From NCBI GenBank assembly GCA_028554795.2, contig CM068842.1:25640590-25704589 (forward strand): 64,000 bases of DNA, in the 5' to 3' direction. Made by a program: the position numbers and the translations under genes. The number at the start of each line of letters is the position of its first letter. The stretch's first letter is position 1. A model generated the notes under the pieces. The model searched no databases. It had not been told where the DNA came from and worked only from the letters and a program-made list of their open reading frames with translations. Positions 21,155 to 35,451 of the stretch are shown here, one piece after another. This DNA is from Sinohyriopsis cumingii (taxonomy: Eukaryota; Mollusca; Bivalvia; Unionida; Unionidae).

Positions 21155-24036
21155 CTAGCAGCGATTCTGTGGAAGACTTATTTTTTCATATTGACGAATA
21201 ATGCTGTGTTAAGAAAACATTTGATCGAAATATTTATATATTCAAGTCTCTAACGTTCAATTAATCTTTCCACTACCGGTGCTAATTTGGCAGGATTATA
21301 TTGAAAAGTAGTGTTTTCTTTTTACAGTAAATCCTCACGTCTTGTTGTAACATACTTTTCCCTCGTTAAACTGTGTACTTTCAGGCTCTCACCCTTTGAA
21401 GATTTCTCAATTAGCGTCGCATATGTTAGCTCATTTTTGTATTTAGCTTCTCAGCTAAAATATATTTTGTGAAAAAATATATATCTATGTTGCATTTGTT
21501 TCCATTGTTGTCTTTTTTCATCAAATAAACAATATCACTGATTTATTGTATGTATATCCATTGTTGTCTTTTTCATATGGGTGCATATCAACATTGTCGG
21601 CTTGATAATGAACAGAAAAGTGACTAACAGGGACCATTTTACACATCAATGCAATATTTAGGGAGATAGGTCAGCCTTATACTTCAAGTATGTTATTTTC
21701 ATTTCTAATTTGTTGAATTGGTTTCCGCAGTTGATTAATACCGTGTTAGGAGCTGAGCGTTCAGAAGGATATTAACGATGTTTTAAATATTGTTCTATGT
21801 CTGTCATTTAAAACGAAATAAAAACAGCAAGAGAATATTATATGCTTTATAAAATGTTTTTATTTGCTATCAACAAACCAATAGGATATCCATTTTGAAC
21901 AGGATCTTCACTTCTCAGCAGCTTGTTACTTTTTCAATACTTATAAACATAAAATTGTACAAATTATGCGATTCTATGACTAATTTGATAAACAATCACC
22001 TCAATTACTGCGTCAACAAGTTCTCTATTAAATCGAAGTCGTTTCCTCGTAAATTCCACATTTGTATTTGTCAAATCCGTTTAGTCTGATATTGTAAAAT
22101 GTATGAGATCTTAAACTAGTACTTTTATTTGCTAATAGCAATCATGTGATTTATTATATCCTCATATTGTACTCGTCTTGCTGTCATGATTGATGGGGGA
22201 TTGGGGTTATGTTTATCAGGAATAAAAAAAATTATAGATCCAACTGGGACTTTAACAAAGATTCCAGATTAGTTAAATGTACGTTTTTGACAGTGGAACA
22301 TGAGGTTACGTCTGTACTCGATAGGAGATACCATATGACGTCAGGTGAGTCTTTCCTTTTTTTAAAAAGTGTAACGTATTTGGAGGAAAATATGAGTTTT
22401 ATGCTAATGAGAAGTCCTGTGTTAAGTAGGGTAGAAGTTCATGAGGACAAACAGGACATTAACACGAGAAAATCCATGATTGTAAGTTTATAGGGACAAA
22501 CGGGAAATTAACACGAGGACGCTATCTTGAAATGTATGTTTCATAACATTGTAGCATGAGGCGACGGTCTAGCCCAAGTCATGTTTACAATTCACATATA
22601 GGTCAAGTGAAAAGTGTGCAAATAGGGATTTGATAAACAGATAATTTCAATCCTGTTTTAGACCAGTCTGATATAATTCGAGATGAATTATTAATTAAAA
22701 AAAAAAAACAACAACTTGAATTACTAAGGTGATTATTGATGTGTGGATTTAATACACAGTACTTTGGATTATTGTGAACTCATTCAAAGACAGGTGTATC
22801 ATTGTGTTATATGAGGACATTCTATACTTTTGGAATTCAGACGGAACATTCAATACATTTTGGACTGTGATGGGACATTTAGGATTAGCTGAGATTAAAT
22901 TCACAATACTGTACGTGTCTTTTGAATTTTCACTTTGTGTTGTAGAGAAATAAATGTTGATGTTATTTAAATTGATGGTTTCGCTTTCTTTCTGTTACAT
23001 AGTTTAAGACCTAGAGTTGTAACACCAACCCTCACATACTCTCCTATTTTAAAGCAAACTACTATCCCATACACACAAGGTATAATTAAAATGATGGGGT
23101 ATAAACACAAAATAAGTCACCCCACCCTTCCCTTCCCCTGCAACAAAAATCAAACCTCTTCTATAACGACTCTCAATTATCTCCCTTTACAATATTCCCT
23201 GCCGACCCTACTATCCTACTTTAAACAAACCTACCATCCCATTCGCGCCAATCCATTCTTTTTTTCATACTTAGGTTGGAAATTTTTAGTTTATTATCAC
23301 TCTAATTATGTTTCAATTCTGCTTGCATAATGTGATGCCAAAGCATTATTCATTAATTTTCATGTACGATTTTTTGTGTGGAATGAATGCATGTACAAGA
23401 TTTCTTGGGAAAACTCTTTCAAAGAAAATAATAGAAATTTAATTGTCAACTTACTTGAAGAGGGGGAGGAGGTGAAGTTTGGGGTTGCAAATAAATGAGA
23501 AGGAACTGGATAATTTCATTTTTATATTAGCAGATGAGTTTATTTATGCATGCAATTACATATAACAAAAATCCTTCCATTGCCGTTTTTCGCTCGAGTA
23601 ATTCAGAAAAGAAATGAAAGTCTCTCTAAGCTACTCTTTGTCCTTAGAGATTTTTTTTTTCTCTCCCTTGTTTATTTTCTAACATTTATGCAAACTGTAT
23701 AGCAATTTGGTAAGTCTCTCTTTTCTTTTATTCTGTATACAATGAACATATGTAGAATCAAAGTATAATGATATTTACATTTAAAGCCTAAACAAAGAAA
23801 TCAACATCCCCTGCAAAAAAACAAAACACCGCAAGAACAATCCACTGAACGGGTGCCAGTGTTTCATGGAAAGTAGTAGCGTCACCTGGGAAACAGTTTG
23901 AAGTACACATTCTAGCGTGGCATTCGGAACATCTCAAAGGTTTTCTGTTACTACGCTTTGCTGGAAAACCTGTGCAATTTTGAATGACGTAGTGGGTACA
24001 CGCAGAAATTATTATTTTGATTATAGTTGCATCGAT
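21155..24036. other. Upstream region of AACS, no gene seen
   Basis: It may contain the promoter and 5' untranslated exon(s) of AACS, but no TATA box or first exon can be placed with confidence. The short open frames (21895-22089, 22209-22493, 23091-23330) have no supporting features. Confidence 0.4.
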
Positions 24037-24151
24037 ATGGATTACAGTTGTAACAACTCATCTGTTGTCTTGTGGGAACCTTCACCCACTAAACAAACAA
24101 AGATGGACAAACTGCGAGACTTTATAAATGATAAATATGGAGTTAATCTAG
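24037..24151 (+). CDS. AACS: AACS coding exon 1 (N-terminus of acetoacetyl-CoA synthetase)
   Basis: From ATG at 24037 the frame reads VVLWEPSPTKQTKMDKLRDF and then NDKYGVNLG before GT at 24152. This matches the conserved N-terminal 'V-WEP---K-T-MD-(F/L)R-F(V/I)---YG-NL' of animal acetoacetyl-CoA synthetases. The enzyme (EC 6.2.1.16) is a cytosolic ANL-superfamily ligase that activates acetoacetate with ATP and CoA for lipid and sterol synthesis. The exon ends in phase 1, which fits exon 2 at 38621. The start codon is uncertain, since the same frame stays open to 23917. AG precedes TTG at 24046, so an acceptor there is also conceivable. The ATG at 24037 gives a leader of about 11 residues, similar to the family. 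Confidence 0.75.
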
Positions 24152-24567
24152 GTAATTCTATTGCATTTGTATAGGAAAGATCACACGAAATATCGGTGTT
24201 CAAGTATACTCTCCGCCTTTAAAAACGTGTCCTACTTGAATTCATTTCTTTCACTATTTAAATAACTTATTCACTTTGACACTTCTAACAGAACTGCAAG
24301 AAATGCGCCACAGAAGGCTCTTCTTCCCCGCACGTTATTTATTTATTTAAATATTGTGTGTCCAGAAAGGGGTCATACTAAATTCTAGTACTAATATTAG
24401 TACCCTTACTCGTACCTCGTGGACACAACAAATCAAGTTGAGGCTACGACATCGTAGCTAACTAAATTCCGCAAAAATTGGCAAAGACGTCGCAGTTTGT
24501 CAAGGCCACTCAAAGACGATACAGAGACTTTCAAACTGACATTTGAAAATATAAAATGCTGATGCAA

Positions 24568-24649
<82 letters not shown>
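24568..24649. repeat. (GT)n-(AT)n compound microsatellite
   Basis: A GT run from about 24568 to 24583 continues into an AT run to 24649. Confidence 0.95.
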
Positions 24650-24653
<4 letters not shown>

Positions 24654-27600
24654 TAAAAATATTAGACTATTAAACATCGGATCATGTGTTATTTTTTTGT
24701 CAAAAATCCAATTTGTATCAAGAAAGATTGATTATCCTTTCATTAAGGAATTAATATTCATAAAGTGTACAAAAATATCCCACATTTCTATTCTAAATGC
24801 ACATAAGAATGTTATTTCTAACTGTCAACATGAGGACCCACTCTAGGACTTTACTGAACTTGTAACCCCAAAAAATCTATTTAATATTTATCTTTTAGAA
24901 TCATGCAGATAAATAGATTATTTAAAAGATAGAAATGTTTACCTTAGAACAATAATGTATCTTAATCCAGGTTTCTAATTTGCAAGAAGTTGTCCTACAC
25001 CTACATTATTGCCAGCTATCCAACTTGTCAACTTGCCTATCAAATAGAATATCAAAGAAATTCCCACGTTTTTAGTCTGTCTTTAAATTCTTTAGTAATT
25101 TTTTCCCATAAATGAGACATTGTAAACACATTACATCCTATTCATTCTTGTTTCTCTTTACCATAATATCTTATTTTTATAAAATATTGAACTTTTGCAA
25201 ACAAATTTACCAGATCAGTTTAGTTTGCTTAATGTCTCTTACCATTTAGTGGCATTGTTACGTTGAATTTTGTAAGTCTAGCTATACATCCATGGTACAT
25301 AGACACATAAAAATTAAATAATTTATTGTATCCTATCTGGCTTTATTACTTACAGCAAAGATGAATTACTGAGTCTTTTCTCTCAAAGAGATTTTGATTT
25401 CAGTATTATCTTTGAGAAGGGAGTTTAATTTCAGTATTTTCCATCAAAAAATGATTTAGTTTCAGTAATTAATTTCAGCATTAACCTGACATCCTAAGAA
25501 TGAAAAGTACATTTATTAATTTCTTTGTAAATTCCTTATATTGAATTTGTTTAATGTGCTTATATAAATGCTGGAAAAAATTATGCCCATTATGTACACA
25601 GAACAGATCAGATATGTTTTACAAATTTTAATTTATCATGTTGAAACTAAAAAACATTCATAAAATAGAACATATCACTGTTACGAGTATATGCTCTTAC
25701 AAAATGTAACAGAAAAGAGTGAAGACAACCAGTTTTGTAAAATTTAACAAATAATTTATTTCGCTAGAATAAAAGTGAAAAAAATTTAGAAAAAAGAACT
25801 TACGATTTTATGAATCAAATCCAAAAATAATCGAAGATTTAAAAAATAGAAGTCCTATTATTAAAAAGTCATAAATGAATCTGATTTTGAGTCCTGATGA
25901 AATTCAAAATAGAAGGCGATGATTGCCTTTTGCAACCTTCAAAGTGCTGTTGTGTCAACAGTTCCTTGTTGAATCACAAAAAAAACATAATCCAGTTTTG
26001 AATTCCAAATAAATTTCAAAGAATGTCTTTGTCGAAACATTCTGTATGAGCACTTGTATATTTCCAGGGAAAAGAATCACTTATATTCCATAAAATAAAA
26101 TGTTAGCTCAAACTGGTCTCAACAGAACACCTTTAAGTGTCAGTGGTATAGGGGGTTTCATGGTTGCAACGGAGTTACTGATTGTAGCGCCTAAAATTAC
26201 CTCCCTTAGCTCCAATGCGCATGCCCACAGAAAATTTCCAGTTCCGGATAGTTCACTGTTCTACAGTAGGTTAGCGAAGTCAATAAAGGAAGGAATCTTA
26301 GCTGTACTACAGATCATTATGGTGAAACCAATGAATAAATTATATGTGTCAAACATCTTTTGTTCATGCTAGGAGAATAATTATAGACATTACATCAGAT
26401 AATTAGATTCTCTGACCATACTTACATCATATCAAATAATTAAATAATATTTACTTTCCATACTTAAATGATATCAAATAATTAAATTAAATACACTGTC
26501 CATACCTGATAATATAGATTCATTATCCATAATTTCAAATACATTTGTAAGAACATTTCACTTTGCTCTTCGATTTTAAACATTTATTGCACATCTTTGG
26601 TTATATAACTTTAATGAAAACAATCTCAACAATTGTCATTCTTCATATGTTGATATATCCTTCTTTCTCAGTTACTATTGCAAGGCTAATAGCTCGTTTA
26701 TAGCATGATTTAAGAAAGTTTCGATAAAAATATTATAACGCGAATTCGATACGTCAGCTGATTTGTAATGCAGAATATTTTAAACCAGAAAAGTTTTTTG
26801 TTTCTTTAAATGGAAAACAGTATTTTAATGTATTCAGAGGAACTTAACAAAGCAATAATTACATTAGCTATCATAACAATAAAGGAGTGTAATTAATGCA
26901 GCCGGAATATTTATTCATATTTGGGTGTAAATATCATACAATATTCTGATTAAATAACATGTCCAATGACGTTTTGTTTTGTTTCATTTTATTTTTGGCT
27001 TTTGAAACATCAAGTTTCGGACAGTGTATGCAATAACTTTTAGCATGATTTTTCTTTGCTTATGCTGACATGTAATAACTCTCAAATTTGCTGGGGACTT
27101 TAGACAACATGCCTGATTGCCACCAGCAAATTCATCTAGAACAGCCTTCTTAAAATTAGTTTAATTCTGTTTAACTTTCCTTGCATCAAATATGTAAGTT
27201 TAAAAGATCCAATTATTTCACAGATTCCGTCCTATTACTTTGGTTCGCCTTTTAAATCGATATTGATCCACGTGACCAGATGTTAAATTGCAAACAGTAT
27301 GATTTAAAAAAGAGACTGCTTGTAAGAACATGCTCTTCAAGTCAATAATAAATGGATACTCACAAATATTCATATTTGTTGTCTTTATCTGTCAGTCACT
27401 CTTTCTATCTTAGCATCATTTTATACTCATTTTTAACCAGAAATATGTTTATGTAATATACGTATGTGAACACACATTCATTCTAGGATATACATACCCA
27501 TGCACCAGATGAAATGAGACAGACATACAGACAGGCAGACAGGTGAGAGCCACAAATGTCCTATACATGCATAGTGTGTCTAACATCGATATTTCTCCAA

Positions 27601-28800
27601 ACTGTATACTCTAAAATTTCCAACCATTCAAGGAAATAAAATTAAAATAATCGTCAAGGAGACTCGTACGTGTACCTGTCTGTTCAAGCGTGGTTGACAT
27701 TTGTGCATTTTTGAAAAAAACTCAAGTTATATCATGAAAAATATAATGAACATTAATAGAAAAGCAACAGACTAAATCAATAATAAAAGAACCTTAAGAA
27801 GTTAGAATTTTTTTCTCATTCTCGTTCAACCTCCATTAACTGCTATGATTGAAGCTGTAAAAAATAAACATATTTTCATTATTCTTCAAGCAAGATAAAT
27901 TGCAAGAACTTTTTACGCAGCAATACACTTCTGCACAGTCAAATAATACAAATTAGAGCATAAGGTAGTAATGGAAAGATAATGAAGTTCTGAAGTGGGC
28001 AGAGAATATTTATTTGAAAGCTGGGAGCAGTGCAAGTTAGTTAAAACAAAGATGTAAAAACAATTGATCAAATATTGAAAATGTATTTCTAGTTAAGATA
28101 GTGAGATATCAATCCTGCTTGCATAACGTGAGCGGTCTGTCACATTTTCTTGATCTACATCTGCCATCTTAATTGATTGAACTATCTGGAAGTGAGTTGC
28201 ACAGAGATGCCTTCTGGTGTTTTCAAGGGGAGATACTAACCGTGAAACCCCCTATAGAGCCTGAATGCCCAATTCTAGCCAGAAAACAGTTATACAATAA
28301 TTTAAGACACAAAGCAGATTCCCATATGAGGGTCACATGGTCACCCTTCCAGAACAAACTAGAGGCTTTTTACATGCCTAACATCATGTATTCCTGGTAT
28401 AGCCTTAACCGAAATCAATGGTTCTTATTATGGGAAAGAATAATAAAAAATAATTTAAAAAGTTGTTTACCAGAACCCTTACTGGTTCTGAATCTAGGTC
28501 AGCAACTTGATACAGTGTTTCTGTATTATAACAGGTCAAACAGAACTGAACTGAATTTCTGAAGAAAAAACATCAAATCCAGTAGACAAAGTTACCTTAT
28601 AATAGCATGTAATGGAATAAAAAAAATATAACACTAAGAAACAAATAAATAAATTACATATACATAACATCACCGGTCATGATTACTACATTATTCAAGT
28701 AATTTTTCAAATATTCTTCTATATTTGGAATAAAACTAGTTTATACTTAATACTAATATTTCCTAATTTTATTTAATGATGACAGTTACATGCTGTAGGG
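24650..28800. other. AACS intron 1, first part: no gene seen
   Basis: This is AT-rich intron sequence. Open frames at 26100-26372 and 28173-28562 have no recognisable domain. Both contain part of a word TGAAACCCCCTATA in opposite orientations (26150 region and 28239-28252), which may mark a repeat pair. Confidence 0.45.
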
Positions 28801-29645
28801 TTTAGACAGTATTACATAATGTGACATTTGTGTTGTGATGACATAGACTTTAGACTGTATTACATGATGTGATATTTGTGTTGTGATGATGTAGATGTTA
28901 GACTATTACATGATATGACAATTGTGTTGTGATTATGTAGATGTTAGACTATTACATAATGTGACATTTGTGTTGTGATGACATAGACTTTAGACTGTAT
29001 TACATAATGTGACATTTGTGTTGTGATGACATAGACTTTAGACTGTATTACATGATGTGATATTTGTGTTGTGATGATGTAGATGTTAGACTATTACATG
29101 ATATGACAATTGTGTTCTGATGACAGTCTTCAGATTGTATTACATGAAATGACATTTGTGTTCCTATGACATAAACGTTAGACTTTATTGCATGATATAT
29201 TTGTGTTGTGATGATGTAGTTGTTAGACTGTATTACATGATGTAACATTTGTGTCTTGATTACATAGACTTTACACTATTACATGATGCGACATTTGTGT
29301 TTTAATGATGTAGATTTTAGACTATTACATGATGTGACCTTTGTGTCTTGATGCCATAGATTTTAGACTATCACATTATGTGACATTTGTGTTTTGATGA
29401 TGTAGACTTTAGACTGTATTACATTATGTGACATTTGTGTTTTGATGATGTAGACTTTACACTATTACATGATGTGACATTTGTGTTTTGATGACGTAGA
29501 CTTTACACTGTATTACATGATGTGACATTTGTGTTTTGATGACGTAGACATTAAACTGTATTACATGATGTGACATTTGTGTTTTGATGATGTAGACTTT
29601 ACACTGTATTACATGATGTGACATTTGTGTTCTGATGATACAGAA
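28800..29645. repeat. 48-bp minisatellite in AACS intron 1, about 18 copies
   Basis: The unit is 45-48 bp: TGATGACGTAGACTTT, ACACTGTATTACATGATG, TGACATTTGTGTTT. Indels of 2-3 bp (ACTATTACA for ACTGTATTACA) make the period vary. The antisense open frames at 29048-29248 and 29457-29852 are translations of this array. Confidence 0.9.
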
Positions 29646-29649
29646 AGGG

Positions 29650-30380
29650 ATTATTTTTCTTGCAAATATAAATACGGTTGCAAAAAGTGACTGCTTGAGC
29701 AGGAACATGTTTGAAGTACTGATATTTAAATATGTCACCTCTTTGTGTGTTTGTATGTGTGCATGCATGCACATGAAGTAGAGACAGAAAAAGGGTAAGT
29801 GTGAGAAAGAGGGAGAGAGAAATGTCAAGTGGTGATTTTGTGAAGTACGCACATTTTTTTTTAAATCCCCATTTTTCTTTTTTCTTTTTGGAAGGATGTA
29901 ATGGAGCTTAGTGCTTTTTCTCTAGTTATGCTACCATCTTTAAATAAATAAATTATTGTTATTATTATTATTATTATCATTGTTACCATTCCTTCTTGTG
30001 GTTTCACCTTTGATGGAACAGGTCTTCTTCTAGAATCGGTATACCCTTCATGAATATCTTTTCCACTTTTGTATAAGTCGGCCTGATATCAATCAGCCAG
30101 ATCAAATAATATCTAAATTAAAGTATAAAAAAATGAGGCAACTAAATCCTGATAGAAGTGAAAGGAGAGAAACACAACACAAGGTTTATAAGGTTGCAGT
30201 GATTTTGAAATGTACATTTCAGGTTTTGTTACTGTTATGTAAGATTCTACTGATAATTGCTTTTCCTCCAAAGTTGATTAAATGTCATCAGATGATCTTA
30301 ATTACTAATCTTCACTCATTAAAATAATAAATGACTTATCAAATAATCCTGTATATAGCTAATTTTATCATTTTCAAAAT
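29650..30380. other. AACS intron 1 spacer between two arrays
   Basis: No gene. A short ATT trinucleotide run lies near 29950-29978. Confidence 0.5.
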
Positions 30381-30383
30381 ATT

Positions 30384-33300
30384 TCACTGGCCTTTTTGTG
30401 TAATTGACCATGATGCAATCCTGGCCTTTTTATGTATATGCCATGATTCAGTCCTGGCTTTTTTATGTACTTGGTCATGATTCAGTCCTGGCTTTTTTAT
30501 GTACTTGGTCATGATTCAGCCCTGGCCTTTTTATGCATTTGGTCAATATTCAGTCTGGTCATTTATATGTACTTGACCATGATTCAGCCCTGGCCTTTTA
30601 TGTACTTGGTCATTATTCAGCCTTGACCTTTTTAAGTATTTGGTTATAATTCAGTCCTGGCCTTTTTATGTACTTGGTGATAATTCAGCCCTGATCTTTT
30701 TATGTACTTGGTCATGATTCAGTCCTGGCTTTTTATGTACTTGATCATGATTTAGTTCTGGCCTTTTTATGTACTTGACCATGATTCAGCCCTGGCCTTT
30801 TATGTACTTGGTCATTATTCAGCCTTGACCTTTTTAAGTATTTGGTTATAATTCAGTCCTGGCCTTTTTATGTACTTGGTCATAATTCAGCCCTGATCTT
30901 TTTATGTACTTGGTCATGATTCAGTCCTGGCTTTTTATGTACTTGATCATGATTTAGTTCTGGCCTTTTTATTTACTTGACCATGATTCTGCCCTGGTCT
31001 TTGTATGTACTTGGTCATGATTCAGTCCTGACCTTTTTATGTACTTGGTCATAATTCAGTTCTGGCCTTTTTATGTACTTGGTCATAATTCAGTCCTGAC
31101 CTTTTTATGTACTTGGTCATAATTCAGTCCTGACCTTTTTAATGTACTTGGTCATAATTCAGTACTGACCTTTTTATGTACTTGGTCATAATTCAGTCCT
31201 GGCCTTTTTATTTACTTGGTTATGATTCAGTCCTGACCTTTTTATGTACTTGGTCATAATTCAGTCCTGGCCTTTTATGTACTTGGTCATGATTCATTGC
31301 TGACCTTTTTATGTACTTGGTCATGATTCAGTCCTGACCTTTTTATGTACTTGGTCATAATTCAGTCCTGGCCTTTTTATGTACTTGGTCATGATTCATT
31401 GCTGACCTTTTTATGTACTTGGTCATGATTCAGTCCTGGCCTTTTTATTTACTTGGTTATGATTCATTGCTGACCTTTTTATGTACTTGGTCATAATTCA
31501 GTCCTGACCTTTTTATGTACTTGGTCATGATTCATTGCCGACCTTTTTATGTACTTGGTCATAATTCAGTCCTGGCCTTTTTATGTACTTGGTCATGATT
31601 CATTGCTGACCTTTTTATGTACTTGGTCATGATTCAGTCCTGACCTTTTTATGTACTTGGTCATAATTCAGTCCTGGCCTTTTTATGTACTTGGTCATGA
31701 TTCATTGCTGACCTTTTTATGTACTTGGTCATGATTCAGTCCTGGCCTTTTTATTTACTTGGTTATGATTCATTGCTGACCTTTTTATTTACTTGGTCAT
31801 AATTCAGTCCTGGCCTTTTTATGTACTTGGTCATGATTCATTGCCGACCTTTTTATGTACTTGGTCATGATTCAGTCCTGACCTTTTTATGTACTTGGTC
31901 ATAATTCAGTCCTGGCCTTTTTATGTACTTGGTCATGATTCATTGCTGACCTTTTTATGTACTTGGTCATGATTCAGTCCTGACCTTTTTATGTACTTGG
32001 TCATAATTCAGTCCTGGCCTTTTTATGTACTTGGTCATGATTCATTGCTGACCTTTTTATGTACTTGGTCATGATTCAGTCCTGACCTTTTTATGTACTT
32101 GGTCATAATTCAGTCCTGGCCTTTTTATGTACTTGGTCATGATTCATTGCTGACCTTTTTATGTACTTGGTCATGATTCAGTCCTGGCCTTTTTATTTAC
32201 TTGGTTATGATTCATTGCTGACCTTTTTATTTACTTGGTCATAATTCAGTCCTGGCCTTTTTATGTACTTGGTCATGATTCATTGCTGACCTTTTTATGT
32301 ACTTGGTCATGATTCAGTCCTGACCTTTTTATGTACTTGGTCATAATTCAGTCCTGGCCTTTTTATGTACTTGGTCATGATTCAGTCCTGACCTTTTTAT
32401 GTACTTGGTCATGATTCATTGCTGACCTTTTTATGTACTTGGTCATGATTCAGTCCTGGCCTTTTTATGTACTTGGTCATAATTCAGTCCTGGCCTTTTT
32501 ATGTACTTGGTCATGATTCATTGCTGACCTTTTTATGTACTTGGTCATGATTCAGTCCTGACCTTTTTATGTACTTGGTCATAATTCAGTCCTGGCCTTT
32601 TTATGTACTTGGTCATGATTCATTGCTGACCTTTTTATGTACTTGGTCATGATTCAGTCCTGACCTTTTTATGTACTTGGTCATAATTCAGTCCTGGCCT
32701 TTTTATGTATTTGGTCATGATTCATTGCTGACCTTTTTATGTACTTGGTCATGATTCAGTCCTGGCCTTTTTATTTACTTGGTTATGATTCATTGCTGAC
32801 CTTTTTATTTACTTGGTCATAATTCAGTCCTGGCCTTTTTATGTACTTGGTCATGATTCATTGCCGACCTTTTTATGTACTTGGTCATGATTCAGTCCTG
32901 ACCTTTTTATGTACTTGGTCATAATTCAGTCCTGGCCTTTTTATGTACTTGGTCATGATTCATTGCTGACCTTTTTATGTACTTGGTCATGATTCAGTCC
33001 TGGCCTTTTTATTTACTTGGTTATGATTCATTGCTGACCTTTTTATTTACTTGGTCATAATTCAGTCCTGGCCTTTTTATGTACTTGGTCATGATTCATT
33101 GCTGACCTTTTTATGTACTTGGTCATGATTCAGTCCTGACCTTTTTATGTACTTGGTCATAATTCAGTCCTGGCCTTTTTATGTACTTGGTCATGATTCA
33201 TTGCTGGCCTTTTTATGTACTTGGTCATAATTCAGTCCTGACCTTTTTATGTACTTGGTCATAATTCAGTCCTGGCCTTTTTATGTACTTGGTCATGATT

Positions 33301-33838
33301 CAGTCCTGACCTTTTTATGTACTTGGTCATGATTCATTGCTGACCTTTTTATGTACTTGGTCATGATTCAGTCCTGGCCTTTTTATGTACTTGGTCATAA
33401 TTCAGTCCTGGCCTTTTTATGTACTTGGTCATGATTCATTGCTGACCTTTTTATGTACTTGGTCATGATTCAGTACTGACCTTTTTATGTACTTGGTCAT
33501 AATTCAGTCCTGACCTTTTTATGTACTTGGTCATGATTCATTGCTGACCTTTTTATGTACTTGGTCATGATTCATTGCTGACCTTTTTATGTACTTGGTC
33601 ATAATTCAGTCCTGACCTTTATATGTACTTGGTCATGATTCGATGCTGACCTTTTTATGTACTTGGTCATAATTCAGTCCTGGCCTTTTTATGTACTTGG
33701 TCATGATTCAGTCCTGACCTTTTTATGTACTTGGTCATAATTCAGTCCTGACCTTTTTATGTACTTGGTCATGATTCATTGCTGACCTTTTTATGTACTT
33801 GGTCATAATTCAGTCCTGGCCTTTTTATATATTTAGCC
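30384..33838. repeat. 34-bp minisatellite in AACS intron 1, about 100 copies
   Basis: The unit is CTGGCCTTTTTATGTACTTG then GTCATGATTCAGTC (34 bp). The main variants are GGCC or GACC, ATGATTCATTG or ATGATTCAGTC or ATAATTCAGTC, and a rarer TTTACTTGGTTATG form. The flanks are more diverged and the core is homogeneous, as expected from unequal exchange. The variants are arranged in higher-order blocks. The unit is not a multiple of three and carries no long open frame. Confidence 0.95.
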
Positions 33839-33839
33839 A

Positions 33840-34590
33840 GGCATGATTTATGAATGTTATAATAATGCAAGACAATGGTAAAGAATGTGAGTATGTAATG
33901 ACTGACACATGCTACTGTAAGAGGATAAATGTTGTGCATGTGAAGAGTCACTTTATGTACAGCTCAAATTAATTAATGTCTGTTCAGTCTCATCACAGAC
34001 TTTTGATGTTTTTAGGTGATTAGTATTTGATCATCATCATCACTGATGTATTAGCAAAGGATTGTCGATGTTTTTACGTTATTAGTCTTTGATCAGTTGT
34101 TTAGTTGTCTTAATTTACTGTCTCCACCCTTTCTCTACTTTTTTATCAAATTGTGACTTTGGTGTCATTGCTTGAATGCAGTTAAGTGGATTAATTATTT
34201 CTTTCATGTAATGTTCATTACCAAGAAATATGAAACTTTAGAAAGTGTTTCACTCAGTATTTAAATGTTATATAAAAATATCATTGGGAATAAAGTAGAA
34301 ATGGAGGAATGTTTGTTTTTTAAATCACAAGAATAACATTTATATTTTAGGACCAACATTTGGTAAATGCATTTGTGCTACCACTTTGTTAATTGAGTAA
34401 AATATAGTAAGTGTCTACAACTTGGCATTAGAAACATGTTAATCTGATTACAGTAGCACTTCCATACCATATTACAATGTGTACACTAAAACAAAGATAA
34501 TAGCAAATGTAGCAATACATATTTTTAATGCAGGTCTTGACATGAACAGATATTTTGTATAACAATATATTCTTCATACATGCTGTCTTA
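33840..34590. other. AACS intron 1 spacer
   Basis: AT-rich intron sequence, nothing supported. Confidence 0.5.
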
Positions 34591-35335
34591 ATTCTGTCTT
34601 TGCCAGACTTTGTGCTGTTTTAAATTCTGTCTTTGCATGATTTTGTACTTTCTTCATTCTGTTCTTGCATGACTTTGTGCTGTCTAAAGTCTGTCTTTGC
34701 ATGACTTTATGCTGTTTTAATTCTGTATTTTGAGTGGCTTTGTGCTGTCTTAATTCTGTATTTTGAATGACTTTGTGCTGTCTTATTTCTGTCTTTGAGT
34801 GACATTGTACTGTCTTAATTGTTTTTGTGTGACTTTTGCTGTATTAATACTGTATTTTGAGTGTCTTTGTGCTGTCTTAATTATGTCTTTGTGCTGTCTT
34901 AATTCTGTCTTTGCATGATGTTGTGCAGTTTAAATTCTGTATTCTGTCTTTGTGCTGTCTTAATTCTGTCTTTGCATGACTTTGTGCTGTCTAAATTCTG
35001 TCTTTGCATGACTTTATGCTGTCTTAATTCTGTATTTTGAGTGACTGCTGTCTAAATTCTGTCTTTGCATGACTTTATGCTGTCTTAATTCTGTCTTTGC
35101 ATGACTTCGTGCTGTTTTAATTCTGTATTTTGAATGACTGTGCTGTCTTATTTCTGTCTTTGAGTGCTGTCTTGTTTTGTGTGACTGCTGTATTAATACT
35201 GTATTTTGCATGTCTGTGCTGTCTTAATTCTGTCTTTGTGTGTCTTTTTGCTGTCTTAATTCTGTCTTTGAGTGATTTTGTGTTGTCTTAATTCTGTATT
35301 TTGAGTTACTGTATGTTGTTTTAATTTCTATTTTG
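34590..35335. repeat. Degenerate about 32-bp repeat in AACS intron 1
   Basis: Roughly 20 diverged units built from TTTGTGCTGTCTTAATTCTG and TCTTTGCATGAC or TATTTTGAGTGAC, with variable length. It is older and more degenerate than the 34-bp array. Confidence 0.8.
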
Positions 35336-35451
35336 AGAGACAAAAGACATTTTTGAATATTTTACCATTATTAATTACAGTGTTGAATACAAATAGACAT
35401 TTAAAAAAAAATAGAATGAAAGAATTAGATGATATATTTATAATCTTATAG

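Noticed and set aside
29048-29852. Antisense proteins rich in HHVIQ repeats
   Set aside because: Translation of the 48-bp minisatellite on the minus strand.
30384-33838. CRISPR array
   Set aside because: Units follow each other with no unique spacers, the context is a eukaryotic intron and there are no cas genes.
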